Origin: Burkholderia cepacia
GTDB taxonomy: Bacteria; Pseudomonadota; Gammaproteobacteria; Burkholderiales; Burkholderiaceae
Reading direction: 5' to 3'
Assembly: GCF_001039005.1 (NCBI RefSeq)
Contig: NZ_LDWR01000026.1
Location: 1 to 64,000, forward strand
Length of the DNA stretch: 64,000 nucleotides
Of this stretch, positions 51,550 to 59,974 are shown piece after piece. Position 1 is the first letter of the stretch; every line of letters starts with the position of its first letter. The notes beneath the pieces were generated by a model. It was not told where the DNA came from and did not search any database. It saw only the letters and a list, made by a program, of their open reading frames with translations. A program made the translations under genes and the position numbers.

Positions 51550-52182
51550 ATGAATGAAACGACCCTGCTGATCTTCGCCGCCGTCGCATTCGTCGGCATC
51601 GCGACACCCGGCCCGACCGTGCTGCTCGCGCTGACCAACGGCTCGCGTTACGGCGTGCGCCGCGCGGCCTGGGGTTTCGCCGGCGCGATGCTGTCCGACT
51701 TCGTGCTGATCGTGGCGGTCGCGCTCGGCCTCGGCGCGCTGCTGATGGCGTCGGCGTTCTGGTTCTCGGTGGTGAAATGGCTCGGCGCCGCGTACCTCGC
51801 GTATGTCGGCATCCGGCTGCTGATGTCGAAGGGGTCGCTCGACGTCGCCGCCGCGCACGGCGGCGCGGCGCCCGAGCGCAACGCGTCGATCTTCGCGAAG
51901 AGCTTCCTGACCGCGGTGACGAACCCGAAGGGTTATCTGTTCTTCTCGGCGTTCCTGCCGCAGTTCCTCGATCCGTCCACGCCGCTCGCGCCGCAATACG
52001 TCGCGCTCGCGGTCACGTTCGCGCTGCTCGACGGCGTCGTGATGTTCGGCTACGCGCTGCTCGGCGCACGCGCGGTGCGGCTGCTCAAGCGCGCCGGCGC
52101 GCTGTGGCTCGAACGTACGTGCGGCGCGATGCTGCTCGCGCTCGCCGGTTCGCTGGCGTTGTATCGGCGTCATGCCGCGTAG
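51550..52182 (+). CDS. LysE/RhtB-family amino-acid exporter
   Basis: A 210-residue, six-helix membrane exporter of the LysE/RhtB family. AFVGIATPGPTVLLALTNGSRYG is the canonical N-terminal signature, and ASIFAKSFLTAVTNPKGYLFF follows mid-protein. Members export amino acids or homoserine lactone-type compounds; the substrate here is unknown. The ATG at 51550 has GGGAG upstream. A GNAT acetyltransferase gene begins 12 bp after its stop, so they are probably cotranscribed and may together detoxify an amine or amino acid (inference). Confidence 0.88.
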   Translation: MNETTLLIFAAVAFVGIATPGPTVLLALTNGSRYGVRRAAWGFAGAMLSDFVLIVAVALGLGALLMASAFWFSVVKWLGAAYLAYVGIRLLMSKGSLDVAAAHGGAAPERNASIFAKSFLTAVTNPKGYLFFSAFLPQFLDPSTPLAPQYVALAVTFALLDGVVMFGYALLGARAVRLLKRAGALWLERTCGAMLLALAGSLALYRRHAA

Positions 52183-52194
52183 CGGTCGGTTCCG

Positions 52195-52731
52195 ATGAGA
52201 ATCGCCGCACCGCCCCGCTCCGGCTTTCCCGGCCTGTCGCTCAGGCAGCTCGAACGCACCGATCTCGACGCGTGGTACGCGTACCTGTCGAACCCCGACG
52301 TCGTCCGCCACACGAGCTGGAACCTGCGCTCGCGCGACGATCTGCTGCCGCTGTTCGACAGCATCGAATCGGCCAACCCCGATTCGGTCCGGCGTCTCGC
52401 CGTGACCGACGACGCATCGGGCGCGCTCGCCGGGACGATCGGGCTGCATACCGTGTCCAGCGCGAACCGCTCGGCGGAGATCGCGTACGATCTCGCGCCA
52501 TCGCACTGGGGGCGCGGAATCGCGAGCGCGCTGTGCGCGGCCGTCACCGCATGGGCGTTCGCGGAGGGCGGCTTCATGCGGATGCAGGGTGTCGTGCTGA
52601 CCAGCAACGCCGGCTCCGCGCGCGTGCTGCAGAAGTGCGGCTATCGCTACGAAGGGTTGTTGCGCGCGTACAAGATGGTGCGCGGCACGCCGGGCGATTT
52701 CGCGATGTACGCGCGCCTCGCGACCGACTGA
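52195..52731 (+). CDS. GNAT acetyltransferase, RimJ/RimL type
   Basis: A 178-residue N-acetyltransferase. GLSLRQLERTDLDAWYAYLS and GTIGLHTVSSANRSAEIAYDL give the first beta strands. The acetyl-CoA loop is SHWGRGIASALCAAVTAWAF (motif A, GRGIAS in place of QxxGxG/A), and FMRMQGVVLTSNAGSARVLQKCGY is motif B, with the Asn and Ser used in RimJ-like proteins. Targets of this group include ribosomal N-termini, antibiotics and free amines; none is predictable here. It is 12 bp after the LysE gene. Confidence 0.85.
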   Translation: MRIAAPPRSGFPGLSLRQLERTDLDAWYAYLSNPDVVRHTSWNLRSRDDLLPLFDSIESANPDSVRRLAVTDDASGALAGTIGLHTVSSANRSAEIAYDLAPSHWGRGIASALCAAVTAWAFAEGGFMRMQGVVLTSNAGSARVLQKCGYRYEGLLRAYKMVRGTPGDFAMYARLATD

Positions 52732-52820
52732 CGCGCAACACACGGCATCACCCGCTGGCGCCATTGGACGGGCCGCGCCGAATTGGCGACAATCGCCGTT
52801 CCCCTCCTCGACGCCCCGCC

Positions 52821-53555
52821 ATGAAAATCGCCGCGCTCTCCGACATCCACGGCAATCTCGCCGCGCTCGACGCAGTGCTCGATGACGTCCGCCGCCGCGG
52901 CGCCGACGTGATCGTCAATCTCGGCGACATCGTGTCGGGCGCGCTCCATCCGGCCGAGACGGCCGACCGCCTGATCGCGCTCGACCTGCCGACCGTCAAG
53001 GGCAATCACGAACGGCAGTTGCTCAGCGGCGATCGCGAGTCGATGCGGCTGTCGGATCGCTGGGCGCACGACACGCTGCGCGCCGATCATCTCGCATGGA
53101 TCGCCACGCTGCCCGAACGCGTGACGCTCGACGACGACGTGCTGATGGTGCACGGCACGCCGGCCAGCGACCTCATCTACTTCCTCGAAACGGTCACGCC
53201 CGGCGGCTGCCGCGCGGCAACGCCCGATGAAATCGCGCAGCGCGCGGGCGACGAGCCGGCATCGCTGATCCTGTGCGGCCACACGCACGTGCCGCGCACG
53301 GCGAAGCTCGACGACGGCCGGCTGATCGTCAACCCGGGCAGCGTCGGGCTGCAGGCGTACACGGACGATCTGCCGCATCCGCACCGCATCGAGACGGGCT
53401 CGCCGCATGCACGCTACGCGATGGTGTCGCGCACGGCGGCCGGCTGGAACGTCGAATTCCACGCGGTCGAATACGACTGGCAAACGGCCGCCGCCACCGC
53501 GGCATCGCGCGGGCGCGACGACTGGACCATCGCGCTGCGCACCGGCCGGTGCTGA
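52821..53555 (+). CDS. Calcineurin-like metallophosphoesterase (YfcE/MJ0936 type)
   Basis: A 244-residue metal-dependent phosphoesterase. Two-metal site motifs in order: LSDIHGN (Asp8, His10), NLGDIVSG, VKGNHERQ, LMVHGTP and ILCGHTHVPR. Family members hydrolyse phosphodiesters or other phosphate esters; the substrate is unknown. The extended C-terminus after the GHTH motif (about 60 residues) is somewhat long for YfcE-like forms. It follows the GNAT gene by 89 bp and precedes the hydrolase by 52 bp, so it may be in the same transcription unit. Confidence 0.87.
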   Translation: MKIAALSDIHGNLAALDAVLDDVRRRGADVIVNLGDIVSGALHPAETADRLIALDLPTVKGNHERQLLSGDRESMRLSDRWAHDTLRADHLAWIATLPERVTLDDDVLMVHGTPASDLIYFLETVTPGGCRAATPDEIAQRAGDEPASLILCGHTHVPRTAKLDDGRLIVNPGSVGLQAYTDDLPHPHRIETGSPHARYAMVSRTAAGWNVEFHAVEYDWQTAAATAASRGRDDWTIALRTGRC

Positions 53556-53607
53556 CGCGCTCGCGCCGCCCCGTCACCCCGCTTCATCGATCGAAAACCG
53601 ACTCGCC

Positions 53608-54219
53608 ATGCCCGTTCCGTCGCAACTGCTCTTCCTGCCCGGCGCGTCGGGCAGCACCGCCTTCTGGCAACCGCTGGCCAGCCTGCTGACGCATCCGGCC
53701 GAGCGGCGGATCGTCGCTTATCCGAGCTTCGGCGACACGCCGCGCGATCCGGCCGTCGACGAATTCGACAGCCTCGTCCGTCATGTGCTCGAGACGATCG
53801 ACCGGCCGACCGCCGTGATCGCGCAATCGATGGGCGGCGTGATCGCGATGCGCGCGGCGCTCGACAAGCCGGATCTCGTCACGCATCTGGTGCTGACGGT
53901 CACGTCCGGCGGCCTCGACATGGCGGGGCTCGGCGCGCAGGACTGGCGCACCGGCTTCGCCGAAGCGAACCCGCAATTGCCCGACTGGTTCATGACGTTC
54001 CGCGCCGACCTGTCGCAGGACATCGGCCGCATCGCGCAGCCGACGCTGCTGCTGTGGGGCGACGACGATCCGATCAGCCCTGTCGCGGCCGGTCGGCGCT
54101 TGCTCGAACGGCTGCCCGATGCGCAGTTGCATGTCGTATCGGGCGGCCGGCACGATCTCGCGGCCGTGCATGCGCAGGCACTCGCACCGCTCGTCGATGC
54201 GCATCTGCTGCGCGTGTGA
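53608..54219 (+). CDS. Alpha/beta hydrolase
   Basis: A 203-residue small alpha/beta hydrolase. LLFLPGASGSTAFWQPLASL carries the oxyanion-side loop, and VIAQSMGGVIAMRAAL is the nucleophile elbow (A-Q-S-M-G, Ser nucleophile). WGDDDPISPVAAG provides the acid Asp, and VSGGRHDLAAVHA carries the catalytic His. It lacks a lid insertion, so it is likely an esterase or thioesterase-like enzyme of unknown substrate. It is convergent with the histidine kinase gene, with 78 bp between. Confidence 0.85.
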   Translation: MPVPSQLLFLPGASGSTAFWQPLASLLTHPAERRIVAYPSFGDTPRDPAVDEFDSLVRHVLETIDRPTAVIAQSMGGVIAMRAALDKPDLVTHLVLTVTSGGLDMAGLGAQDWRTGFAEANPQLPDWFMTFRADLSQDIGRIAQPTLLLWGDDDPISPVAAGRRLLERLPDAQLHVVSGGRHDLAAVHAQALAPLVDAHLLRV

Positions 54220-54297
54220 CGGAACGCGCTGTGGCTTCAGCCTCGGCTTCGCCCGAGGTATGAACCCGAAACCGCGACGCGTACACGCCACGTCGCA

Positions 54298-55620
54298 TCA
54301 CCCCGCATTCCTGAGCGTCAGCCTGGCCTCCAGCCCGCCGCCATCCGGCCGATTGGTCAACGTGAGCGTGCCGCCCATCGCAAGCGCGAGTTGCCGCGCG
54401 ATGGCAAGACCGAGCCCCGTGCCGCCCGTCTCGCGATTGCGCGACGTCTCCACACGCCGGAACGGTTCGAACACCGCGTCGAGCTGATCGTCCGGGATGC
54501 CGGGCCCGCGATCGAGCACGGCGATGACCGCGCCGCCGTCCGGTGCGGTCTGCACGTCGATCTCGGCCGCGCCCGCGAACTTCAGCGCGTTGTCGACGAG
54601 GTTGCCGACGATGCGGCGCAGCGCCTTCGGCCGCGTGACGAGCGCGAGCGGCGCGCGGCTGTGCAGCGCGACGTCCTGCCCGGCATCCGTGTAGTCGCAC
54701 ACGATGCTGTCGAGCAGCGCATCGAGATCGATGCGGCGCGCGGCCTCCTCGGTGCCGTGCAGCGTGCGCGCGTACGCGACGCCCTCCTTCACCAGGTGCT
54801 CCATCTCGATCAGGTCCTGGCGCATCTTCGCGCCCTGCGTGTCGTCGTCCATCACGTCGACACGCAACCGCATCCGCGTGATCGGCGTCTGCAGGTCGTG
54901 CGAGATCGACGCGAGGATCTGCATGCGCTCGGCCATGTACTGCGCGATGCGGTCCTGCATCGCGTTGAACGCCCGGGCGGCGCGCGCGACCTCGGACGGC
55001 CCGCCCTCGTTCAGGCGCGCGCCCTTCAGGTCGGGGCCGAGCGCGTCGGCGGCCTGCGCGAGCTGCTTGAGCGGGCGCGTCGCGAGCCGCACCGCGAGCC
55101 AGCAGCACGCGGCCAGCACCGCGAGCTGCAGCACGAGCACGACAGGCAGCCAGCCCGACAGCGGCACCGTCGACATCGGATGGATGTCGATCGTCAGCGG
55201 CGACCCGTCGGTCAGGCGCAAATGCACCTGCAGATGCTCGCGGTCGCCGGGGATCGCGTTCGCGGTCAGCGGATAGTCGCCGCCGATGCCGTCGGAAATC
55301 GACCGCTCGACACGCGCCGACAGCCGCGCTTCCGGCGGCGTGCCGGTCTCGCCGGGCCCGAGGATGAACGCATAGCTGCGCCGCCCGAGGCGCGGCAGCC
55401 ACGCGGCCCGCTCGGCGGGCGACAGGTGATCGAGCAGCGCGACCGAGCTCGCGACCTCGCGCTCGATGTAGCCCATCATCAGGTTGGTGGTCGCCTGGTC
55501 GCGCTCGGTCATGGTGAGCCAGAACGACAGCGTCTGCGCGAGCGCGAGGCCCACGCACAGGATCAGCGCGAGCCGCGCGAACAGCGAGCGCGGCCAGTGC
55601 CACGGCGTGCGCGCGCTCAT
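54298..55620 (-). CDS. Sensor histidine kinase
   Basis: A 440-residue two-component sensor. It has two membrane segments (about residues 13-36 and 157-178) with a periplasmic domain of about 120 residues between them, a HAMP linker (RPLKQLAQAADAL, 182-225), an H-box ASISHDLQTPITRMRL with His241 as the phosphoacceptor, and ATPase boxes (N: GNLVDNALKFAG; G1: LDRGPGIPDDQLD; G2: GGTGLGLAIARQ). The gene overlaps the response regulator stop by 4 nt, so it is translationally coupled. The signal is unknown. Confidence 0.92.
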   Translation of the reverse strand: MSARTPWHWPRSLFARLALILCVGLALAQTLSFWLTMTERDQATTNLMMGYIEREVASSVALLDHLSPAERAAWLPRLGRRSYAFILGPGETGTPPEARLSARVERSISDGIGGDYPLTANAIPGDREHLQVHLRLTDGSPLTIDIHPMSTVPLSGWLPVVLVLQLAVLAACCWLAVRLATRPLKQLAQAADALGPDLKGARLNEGGPSEVARAARAFNAMQDRIAQYMAERMQILASISHDLQTPITRMRLRVDVMDDDTQGAKMRQDLIEMEHLVKEGVAYARTLHGTEEAARRIDLDALLDSIVCDYTDAGQDVALHSRAPLALVTRPKALRRIVGNLVDNALKFAGAAEIDVQTAPDGGAVIAVLDRGPGIPDDQLDAVFEPFRRVETSRNRETGGTGLGLAIARQLALAMGGTLTLTNRPDGGGLEARLTLRNAG

Positions 55621-56357
55621 GGCGTACCGTCGACGGCGGTCACGGCCGACGAGAACACATAACCCTCGTTGCGCAGCGTCTTGATGTAGCGCGGCTCGCG
55701 CGCGCCGTCGCGTAGGCGCTGGCGCAGCCGGCTCACGAGCAGGTCGATCGAGCGGTCGAACGGATCGGACTGCCGCCCCTGCGTGAGGTTGAGCAACTGG
55801 TCGCGCGTCAGCACGCGCTGCGGATGGTCGAGGAACACGCGCAGCAGCCGGTATTCGGCGCCGCTCAGTGCGACCAGCGTGCCTTCGGTATCGAGCAGGT
55901 GGCGCCCCGTCGTGTCGAGCCGCCATTCGCCGAACGCGAGCATCTCGGCCGTTTCCGTCACCTGCATGCCGGGCGGCAGCATGCGCGCGCGGCGCAGCAC
56001 CGAGCGGATCCGCGCGAGCAGCTCGCGCACCGCGAACGGCTTGGCGAGGTAGTCGTCGGCGCCCATCTCGAGGCCGATGATGCGGTCGGTTTCCTCGCCG
56101 CGCGCGGTCAGCATCAGCACCGGCACCGTGCGGAACTTGCCGGCGCGCAGGTCGCGGCACAGCGTGAGGCCGTCCTCGCCCGGCAGCATCAGGTCGAGCA
56201 CGATCAGGTCGGGCGCGCCGTCGTCCAGCACGTTGCGCATCTCGCGGCCGTTCGCGGCCAGCGACACGCGCATGCCGTTCTTCTCCAGGTAGTCCGCGAT
56301 CAGTTCGCGGATCGCGCGATCGTCGTCGACGATCAGCACGTGGTCGATCTTGTCCAT
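55617..56357 (-). CDS. OmpR-family response regulator
   Basis: A 246-residue regulator: receiver domain with VLIVDDDRAIRELIADYLEK, phosphoacceptor Asp55 in LIVLDLMLPGEDG, and the conserved Lys in GADDYLAKPFAV (about 105), then a winged-helix DNA-binding domain (LSGAEYRLLRVFLDHPQRVL, DRSIDLLVSRLRQRL). The ATG at 56357 is chosen by family alignment. Its 3' end overlaps the kinase start (ATGA). A direct repeat TGTATC-N4-TGTATC at 56435-56450, 77 bp upstream, could be its own binding site and allow autoregulation. Confidence 0.93.
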   Translation of the reverse strand: MDKIDHVLIVDDDRAIRELIADYLEKNGMRVSLAANGREMRNVLDDGAPDLIVLDLMLPGEDGLTLCRDLRAGKFRTVPVLMLTARGEETDRIIGLEMGADDYLAKPFAVRELLARIRSVLRRARMLPPGMQVTETAEMLAFGEWRLDTTGRHLLDTEGTLVALSGAEYRLLRVFLDHPQRVLTRDQLLNLTQGRQSDPFDRSIDLLVSRLRQRLRDGAREPRYIKTLRNEGYVFSSAVTAVDGTP

Positions 56358-56434
56358 GAGTCGGTATCGGGTATCGGTGTCGTGGTGTTCGGGCTGGCGA
56401 TGTCCGCTTTTATACCGCACGGCGGGCACGCGTT

Positions 56435-56450
56435 TGTATCCCAATGTATC
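56435..56450. promoter_or_regulatory. Direct repeat upstream of the response regulator
   Basis: TGTATC repeated with a 4-bp spacer (10-bp period), the geometry of OmpR-family binding sites. It lies between the response regulator and the divergent TlpA-like gene, 77 bp and 145 bp from their starts. Confidence 0.55.
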
Positions 56451-56595
56451 GCGCCGCGGTGACGACACACAACATTGCACACGCGTGGCTCGCCGGACAC
56501 ATCGCAGATACGTCGGCGCAGCTTAATGGGGCCTGTCGAACGAAACCCGTCCGGCCGCCGCGCCCGAGCGGCGGCCTCCCGATCAGGAGAACGCC

Positions 56596-57168
56596 ATGCT
56601 GCCCCGACTCAAGACCGCCGCCCTCGTCATCGCCCTCGCCGCCACGGCCGGGCTTGCCGCCTTCGCGGGCACCCGCGACGACGCGGGCCCGCAGGCGTCG
56701 ATGCCCGGCACGTCGGCGCCCGACTTCACGGGCATCGACCGCTGGCACAACAGCGCGCCGCTGACGCTCGGCCAGTTGCACGGCAAGGTCGTGCTCGTCG
56801 ATTTCTGGACGTACTCGTGCATCAACTGCATTCATACGATTCCGTACGTGAAAGACTGGTACCGGAAGTATCGCGACCAGGGGCTCGTCGTGGTCGGCGT
56901 GCATACGCCCGAATATCCGTTCGAGCGCGACGCGGGCAACGTCGCCGATGCGATCAAGCGCTTCGGCATCCAGTATCCGGTCGCGCAGGACAACCGCTAC
57001 GACACGTGGCGCGCGTACGGCAACCAGTACTGGCCCGCGCTGTACCTGATCGATGCGAACGGGAAGGTCGTCTATACGCGTTATGGCGAAGGCGAATACG
57101 ACAAGACGGAGGCGGCGATCCGCGGTGCGCTCGCGCAGGCGGGAACCGCGGTGGAACGGACGCAGTAG
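56596..57168 (+). CDS. TlpA/DipZ-like thioredoxin-domain protein
   Basis: A 190-residue envelope-directed thiol protein. An N-terminal hydrophobic segment (AALVIALAATAGLAAFAG) acts as signal anchor. The thioredoxin fold has FWTYSCINCIHTIPYVKDWY with active-site Cys-Ile-Asn-Cys, a DipZ/CcmG-like form, and the cis-Pro block NQYWPALYLID. It probably reduces or isomerises disulfides in the periplasm. The ATG follows AGGAGAACGCC. It is divergent from the two-component operon, whose direct repeat could control it as well. Confidence 0.85.
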   Translation: MLPRLKTAALVIALAATAGLAAFAGTRDDAGPQASMPGTSAPDFTGIDRWHNSAPLTLGQLHGKVVLVDFWTYSCINCIHTIPYVKDWYRKYRDQGLVVVGVHTPEYPFERDAGNVADAIKRFGIQYPVAQDNRYDTWRAYGNQYWPALYLIDANGKVVYTRYGEGEYDKTEAAIRGALAQAGTAVERTQ

Positions 57169-57330
57169 AAGGCAGCTGAGGCCTACGGAAAACGATTCGG
57201 CAATTGCAGCACGCTGTTTTGCCCGCAACAGTCGATGGCTGAAACGTTTCATCTCAAATCATCCTATCAATATCGAGATGCGTTATGGCGCCGCACAGCT
57301 ACGATTACTGCTTTCGGAGAGGGCCAAACA

Positions 57331-57912
57331 ATGAATAGAAGAATTGCAGTTGTTGGCGATCGTCTTTCTAGCGGCGGGACAATTAGCCCATACGGTGGCC
57401 CGCAATTCCTCGTGCACGGCCATCAGGCAGCCCTGATTGGGGGAAGTGCATTGTGCACCGCATGCCAAAGCATTGGCACCATCGCAAAAGCAGGCGGCCC
57501 GTATCGACTCAAGTTCCGGGGAGAAGTCGCGCTAGACGACGATGTCGTCCTGTGTGGTTGCCCGACTCCACCTCGCATCGTTGCATTGCTTGCCGGTGAA
57601 GCGTGGTGCTGTGATGGGCTAAAGAGCCTCGGTGAAGTCGTTTCGAGCCGCACGACAACGGGAGGCGTCGCGTCGATCAGGAAAGGCGCATTTCACCATC
57701 AAGTCGCGGCGACGGTGACCCGCGGTGCTATTGCCAGGCCAGAAGGCTATCCGTACTACATCGAGACAACGGACGGACGCGTACATTCCGGCGTGCTCGA
57801 TGCGAGCGGCGAGCTACCACGCATCCATACCGGCGATGACTCAGGAGAGTTCACCGTCTATTGGGGGGACGAGGCCATTGCCAAGCAACACGGCGGGGTA
57901 AGGCATGCCTAA
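57331..57912 (+). CDS. PAAR-domain protein (type VI secretion tip)
   Basis: A 193-residue PAAR-type spike protein that would cap a VgrG trimer and carry cargo. The N-terminal region (1-100) has the PAAR pattern: VVGDRLSSGGTISPYGGP, HQAALIGGSALCTACQSIG, LDDDVVLCGCPTPP, with Cys residues that can bind the tip zinc. The C-terminal extension of about 90 residues (HQVAATVTRGAIARPEGYPY onward) is unrecognised and may bind the effector. The ATG at 57331 follows GGAGAGGG. It overlaps the next gene by 8 nt, and both sit in an AT-richer block. No VgrG or other T6SS structural gene is present here. Confidence 0.8.
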   Translation: MNRRIAVVGDRLSSGGTISPYGGPQFLVHGHQAALIGGSALCTACQSIGTIAKAGGPYRLKFRGEVALDDDVVLCGCPTPPRIVALLAGEAWCCDGLKSLGEVVSSRTTTGGVASIRKGAFHHQVAATVTRGAIARPEGYPYYIETTDGRVHSGVLDASGELPRIHTGDDSGEFTVYWGDEAIAKQHGGVRHA

Positions 57913-58537
57913 TCCCGCCACGAAGGTCCGCACGATCGACACACCGAAATCAAAGAAGCCGGTACAACTCAAAGCGCTATCCTTTCAGGAGCTTTGGAAC
58001 GCGTACCCGACGAAAGACCCCTACGACGACCCTACCGGCGAGTACGAGAACCAATGCGCCATTCGCATGAGCGTTACGTTTCACAACGTTGGTAGCGATA
58101 TGAAGTCGTTTTCGCAGAATGTGTTAAAACCGATGCCTGGCAAGAAGACGCTGGGCCGTTTGATTCTGAACGGAAAAGCGACCGCGACCCGCGCTTACGA
58201 ACTGGCCGAATGGTTGAAGCTTCGTCCATTTCTAGGTGTGGGAAAACCGGAAAACATCACCGGGCCGGAATGGCAAAACAAGGTAAAAGGACGAACCGGT
58301 ATTATCTATTTTTTCGGGTATTGGCGACAGGAAGGTGACTCCGCCGGCGCATTGAGCGGCGGTCACATCGACTTGTGGAACAAAGATACGCTTACTCCGT
58401 CTTTCGCTTCATTCTGGCGATTTCGTGTTGGAGCTAGTACGATGCCGAATTTTCGTTCATGGCTATCAGGAGGAACTGAAAATTGGATTTCAGACCTATC
58501 CGAATCAAAAGAGATAATTTTTTGGGAGATTAAATGA
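57905..58537 (+). CDS. tae4: Tae4-family type VI amidase effector
   Basis: A 210-residue effector that should cleave peptidoglycan cross-peptides in rival cells. The Tae4 catalytic features are clear: NQCAIRMSVTFH with nucleophile Cys51, GGHIDLWNK with His154 (and Asp156 nearby), TLGRLIL and the typical C-terminal IIFWEIK strand. There is no signal peptide, as expected for a secreted T6SS cargo. It starts inside the PAAR stop region and ends with its TGA overlapped by the ATG of the next gene. Codon use is much less G/C-rich than in the surroundings, suggesting acquisition by transfer. Confidence 0.88.
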   Translation: MPNPATKVRTIDTPKSKKPVQLKALSFQELWNAYPTKDPYDDPTGEYENQCAIRMSVTFHNVGSDMKSFSQNVLKPMPGKKTLGRLILNGKATATRAYELAEWLKLRPFLGVGKPENITGPEWQNKVKGRTGIIYFFGYWRQEGDSAGALSGGHIDLWNKDTLTPSFASFWRFRVGASTMPNFRSWLSGGTENWISDLSESKEIIFWEIK

Positions 58538-58887
58538 AGCGTATGGCTTTCGCTGCTCTAGGCATTGTGTGGGGCTTGCTCGTTGCATGGGCGTGCCTCT
58601 ATGCTTTTAGCATTCTCCCCAGGCCAGAAGTTCCGCTCTCTCACGTGACCGGATGCGGCGACATGGAACACTGCGCACCTCACTGGAAATTTGTAACGGG
58701 TCTACTCGTTACGACTTTGTGGCCATCGGTCATCTTTGCGACACTTAATATTTTTGCTTATCGGCGTTGGTCGCCACGCGAATGGCGCATCAAGTTCGCG
58801 GCTACGACGCTGTTCATCGTCTTGGTCCATCTATTTTTTTACGTTTCCCCCTACCTATGGCTTCTCGACCGATGGCTTGTCAAATAG
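58534..58887 (+). CDS. Putative membrane immunity protein for Tae4
   Basis: A 117-residue protein with three predicted membrane helices (about 4-26, 54-76 and 88-112) and a loop with two cysteines (TGCGDMEHC, residues 40-47). Its position immediately after the amidase gene with an ATGA overlap (58534-58537) is that of an immunity gene. I recognise no homology to the known Tai4 proteins, which are soluble periplasmic proteins, so this would be an unusual membrane-anchored form. Function is inferred from position only. Composition is AT-rich like the effector. Confidence 0.6.
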   Translation: MKRMAFAALGIVWGLLVAWACLYAFSILPRPEVPLSHVTGCGDMEHCAPHWKFVTGLLVTTLWPSVIFATLNIFAYRRWSPREWRIKFAATTLFIVLVHLFFYVSPYLWLLDRWLVK

Positions 58888-59206
58888 ACGAACAGCACCA
58901 TGCCACTTAAATTATGAAAATGAAGCGTATAGTTTCTATGTGATACTCATATCAGGTCTCGTCGACTAACCGCCTACCCTCGTTACGGATATCAAGTGAA
59001 ATAGGCTGCGGTAGTGCAATGCGGTTTTCGGTTCGGGTTGCGCGTGACGTAGGCACTCATCTACAAGTTCAGTCGTGTTCACTGGGAATAACACCCAACC
59101 ATATCGAGAGCGCTTCCCGAGTCATGTGCCGAGATCTATTAACCGACCTCAGCACACGAAATTCGTGTCCCCAAACCGCGCATGCAGCCACCTTGCGGCC
59201 GCGGGA
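58888..59206. other. AT-richer intergenic end of the T6SS cassette
   Basis: About 320 bp with no supported gene. A perfect 7-bp inverted repeat (ACACGAA / TTCGTGT, one-base centre) is at 59154-59168. Composition returns to normal near 59200, marking the right edge of the foreign-looking block. Confidence 0.5.
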
Positions 59207-59851
59207 CTATTCGCCCTTGCGCTCGCTTTCCATCAGCATCGCTTCACCGATCGCGAGATTCCCTTCCGCGACCAGCGCATCTCCGGCACCGCGAATATCC
59301 TCGACCGCCTTGTTCTGCCCGAGCTTGCGCTTGCCGACGAACCGCGTGATCTCGATCTGCAGCCCGACGATCGACTGCAGCATCGTGTCGAGGTAGTCCT
59401 GCGACGCGTCGCCCATCTTCCACGGCACCGGCTGCGACGCCTCGTGCGTGCGCGTCAGCCGCGCGACCACGCCGCGCACGAATTTCTCGTCGTCGCGCAC
59501 CGTGATGCGGCCGTGCGCATGCACGACCACGTAATTCCACGTCGGCACCTGCCGGTGCGCCACGTGCTTGCTCGGATACCAGTTCGGCGAGACGTACGCG
59601 TCGCCGGCGCGGAAGATCACGAGCACCTCGTCGCCGTTCGCGACGTCCCGCCAGACCGGATTCGCGCGCGCGACGTGCGCATGCAGCTCGCCGAGCCCGC
59701 CGCCGTTAACGTCGGGCAGCAGCTCGAACGGAATGTGGTTCGCGTCGAGCCCGTTCTTCCCGTGCGTGATCAGGCTGCCGAACGGGTGCTGCACGATCAG
59801 CTCGCGCAGCGCGTCGGGGTTGGGCTCGTTGAAATCGGCGGGGACGTACAT
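59207..59851 (-). CDS. PaiB-family FMN-binding protein
   Basis: A 214-residue protein of the PaiB (FMN-binding split-barrel) family. MYVPADFNEPNPDALRELIVQHPFGSLIT is the family N-terminus (start at 59851 with GGAGCC upstream); HIPFELLPD, YVSPNWYPSKHVAHRQVPTWNY and SQPVPWKMGDASQDYLDTML follow. PaiB was described as a negative transcriptional regulator in Bacillus, but flavin-type oxidoreductase activity is plausible. It is divergent from the MocR regulator across 123 bp, which often signals mutual control. Confidence 0.85.
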   Translation of the reverse strand: MYVPADFNEPNPDALRELIVQHPFGSLITHGKNGLDANHIPFELLPDVNGGGLGELHAHVARANPVWRDVANGDEVLVIFRAGDAYVSPNWYPSKHVAHRQVPTWNYVVVHAHGRITVRDDEKFVRGVVARLTRTHEASQPVPWKMGDASQDYLDTMLQSIVGLQIEITRFVGKRKLGQNKAVEDIRGAGDALVAEGNLAIGEAMLMESERKGE

Positions 59852-59919
59852 GTCGGCTCCACGGTCGTGCGGGGTTGGAAATGGAACAGGCGCGGGCCCG
59901 TCATCCGCCGATTGTGATC

Positions 59920-59951
59920 CCAAACTGGTTTATGCTGTAGAGCCGGTTTGG
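59920..59951. promoter_or_regulatory. MocR operator candidate
   Basis: CCAAAC ... GTTTGG are inverted arms 20 bp apart, and CTGGTTT / CCGGTTT are near direct repeats. MocR-type sites are often direct or inverted repeats overlapping the promoter; TATGCT at 59931-59936 could be the -10. It lies between the PaiB-like and MocR genes. Confidence 0.5.
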
Positions 59952-59974
59952 AACAATTTCAGCAGACCAGAATC

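Noticed and set aside
59154-59168. Inverted repeat ACACGAA/TTCGTGT as a possible attachment site
   Set aside because: A single copy, no integrase gene and no matching repeat at the left side of the cassette.
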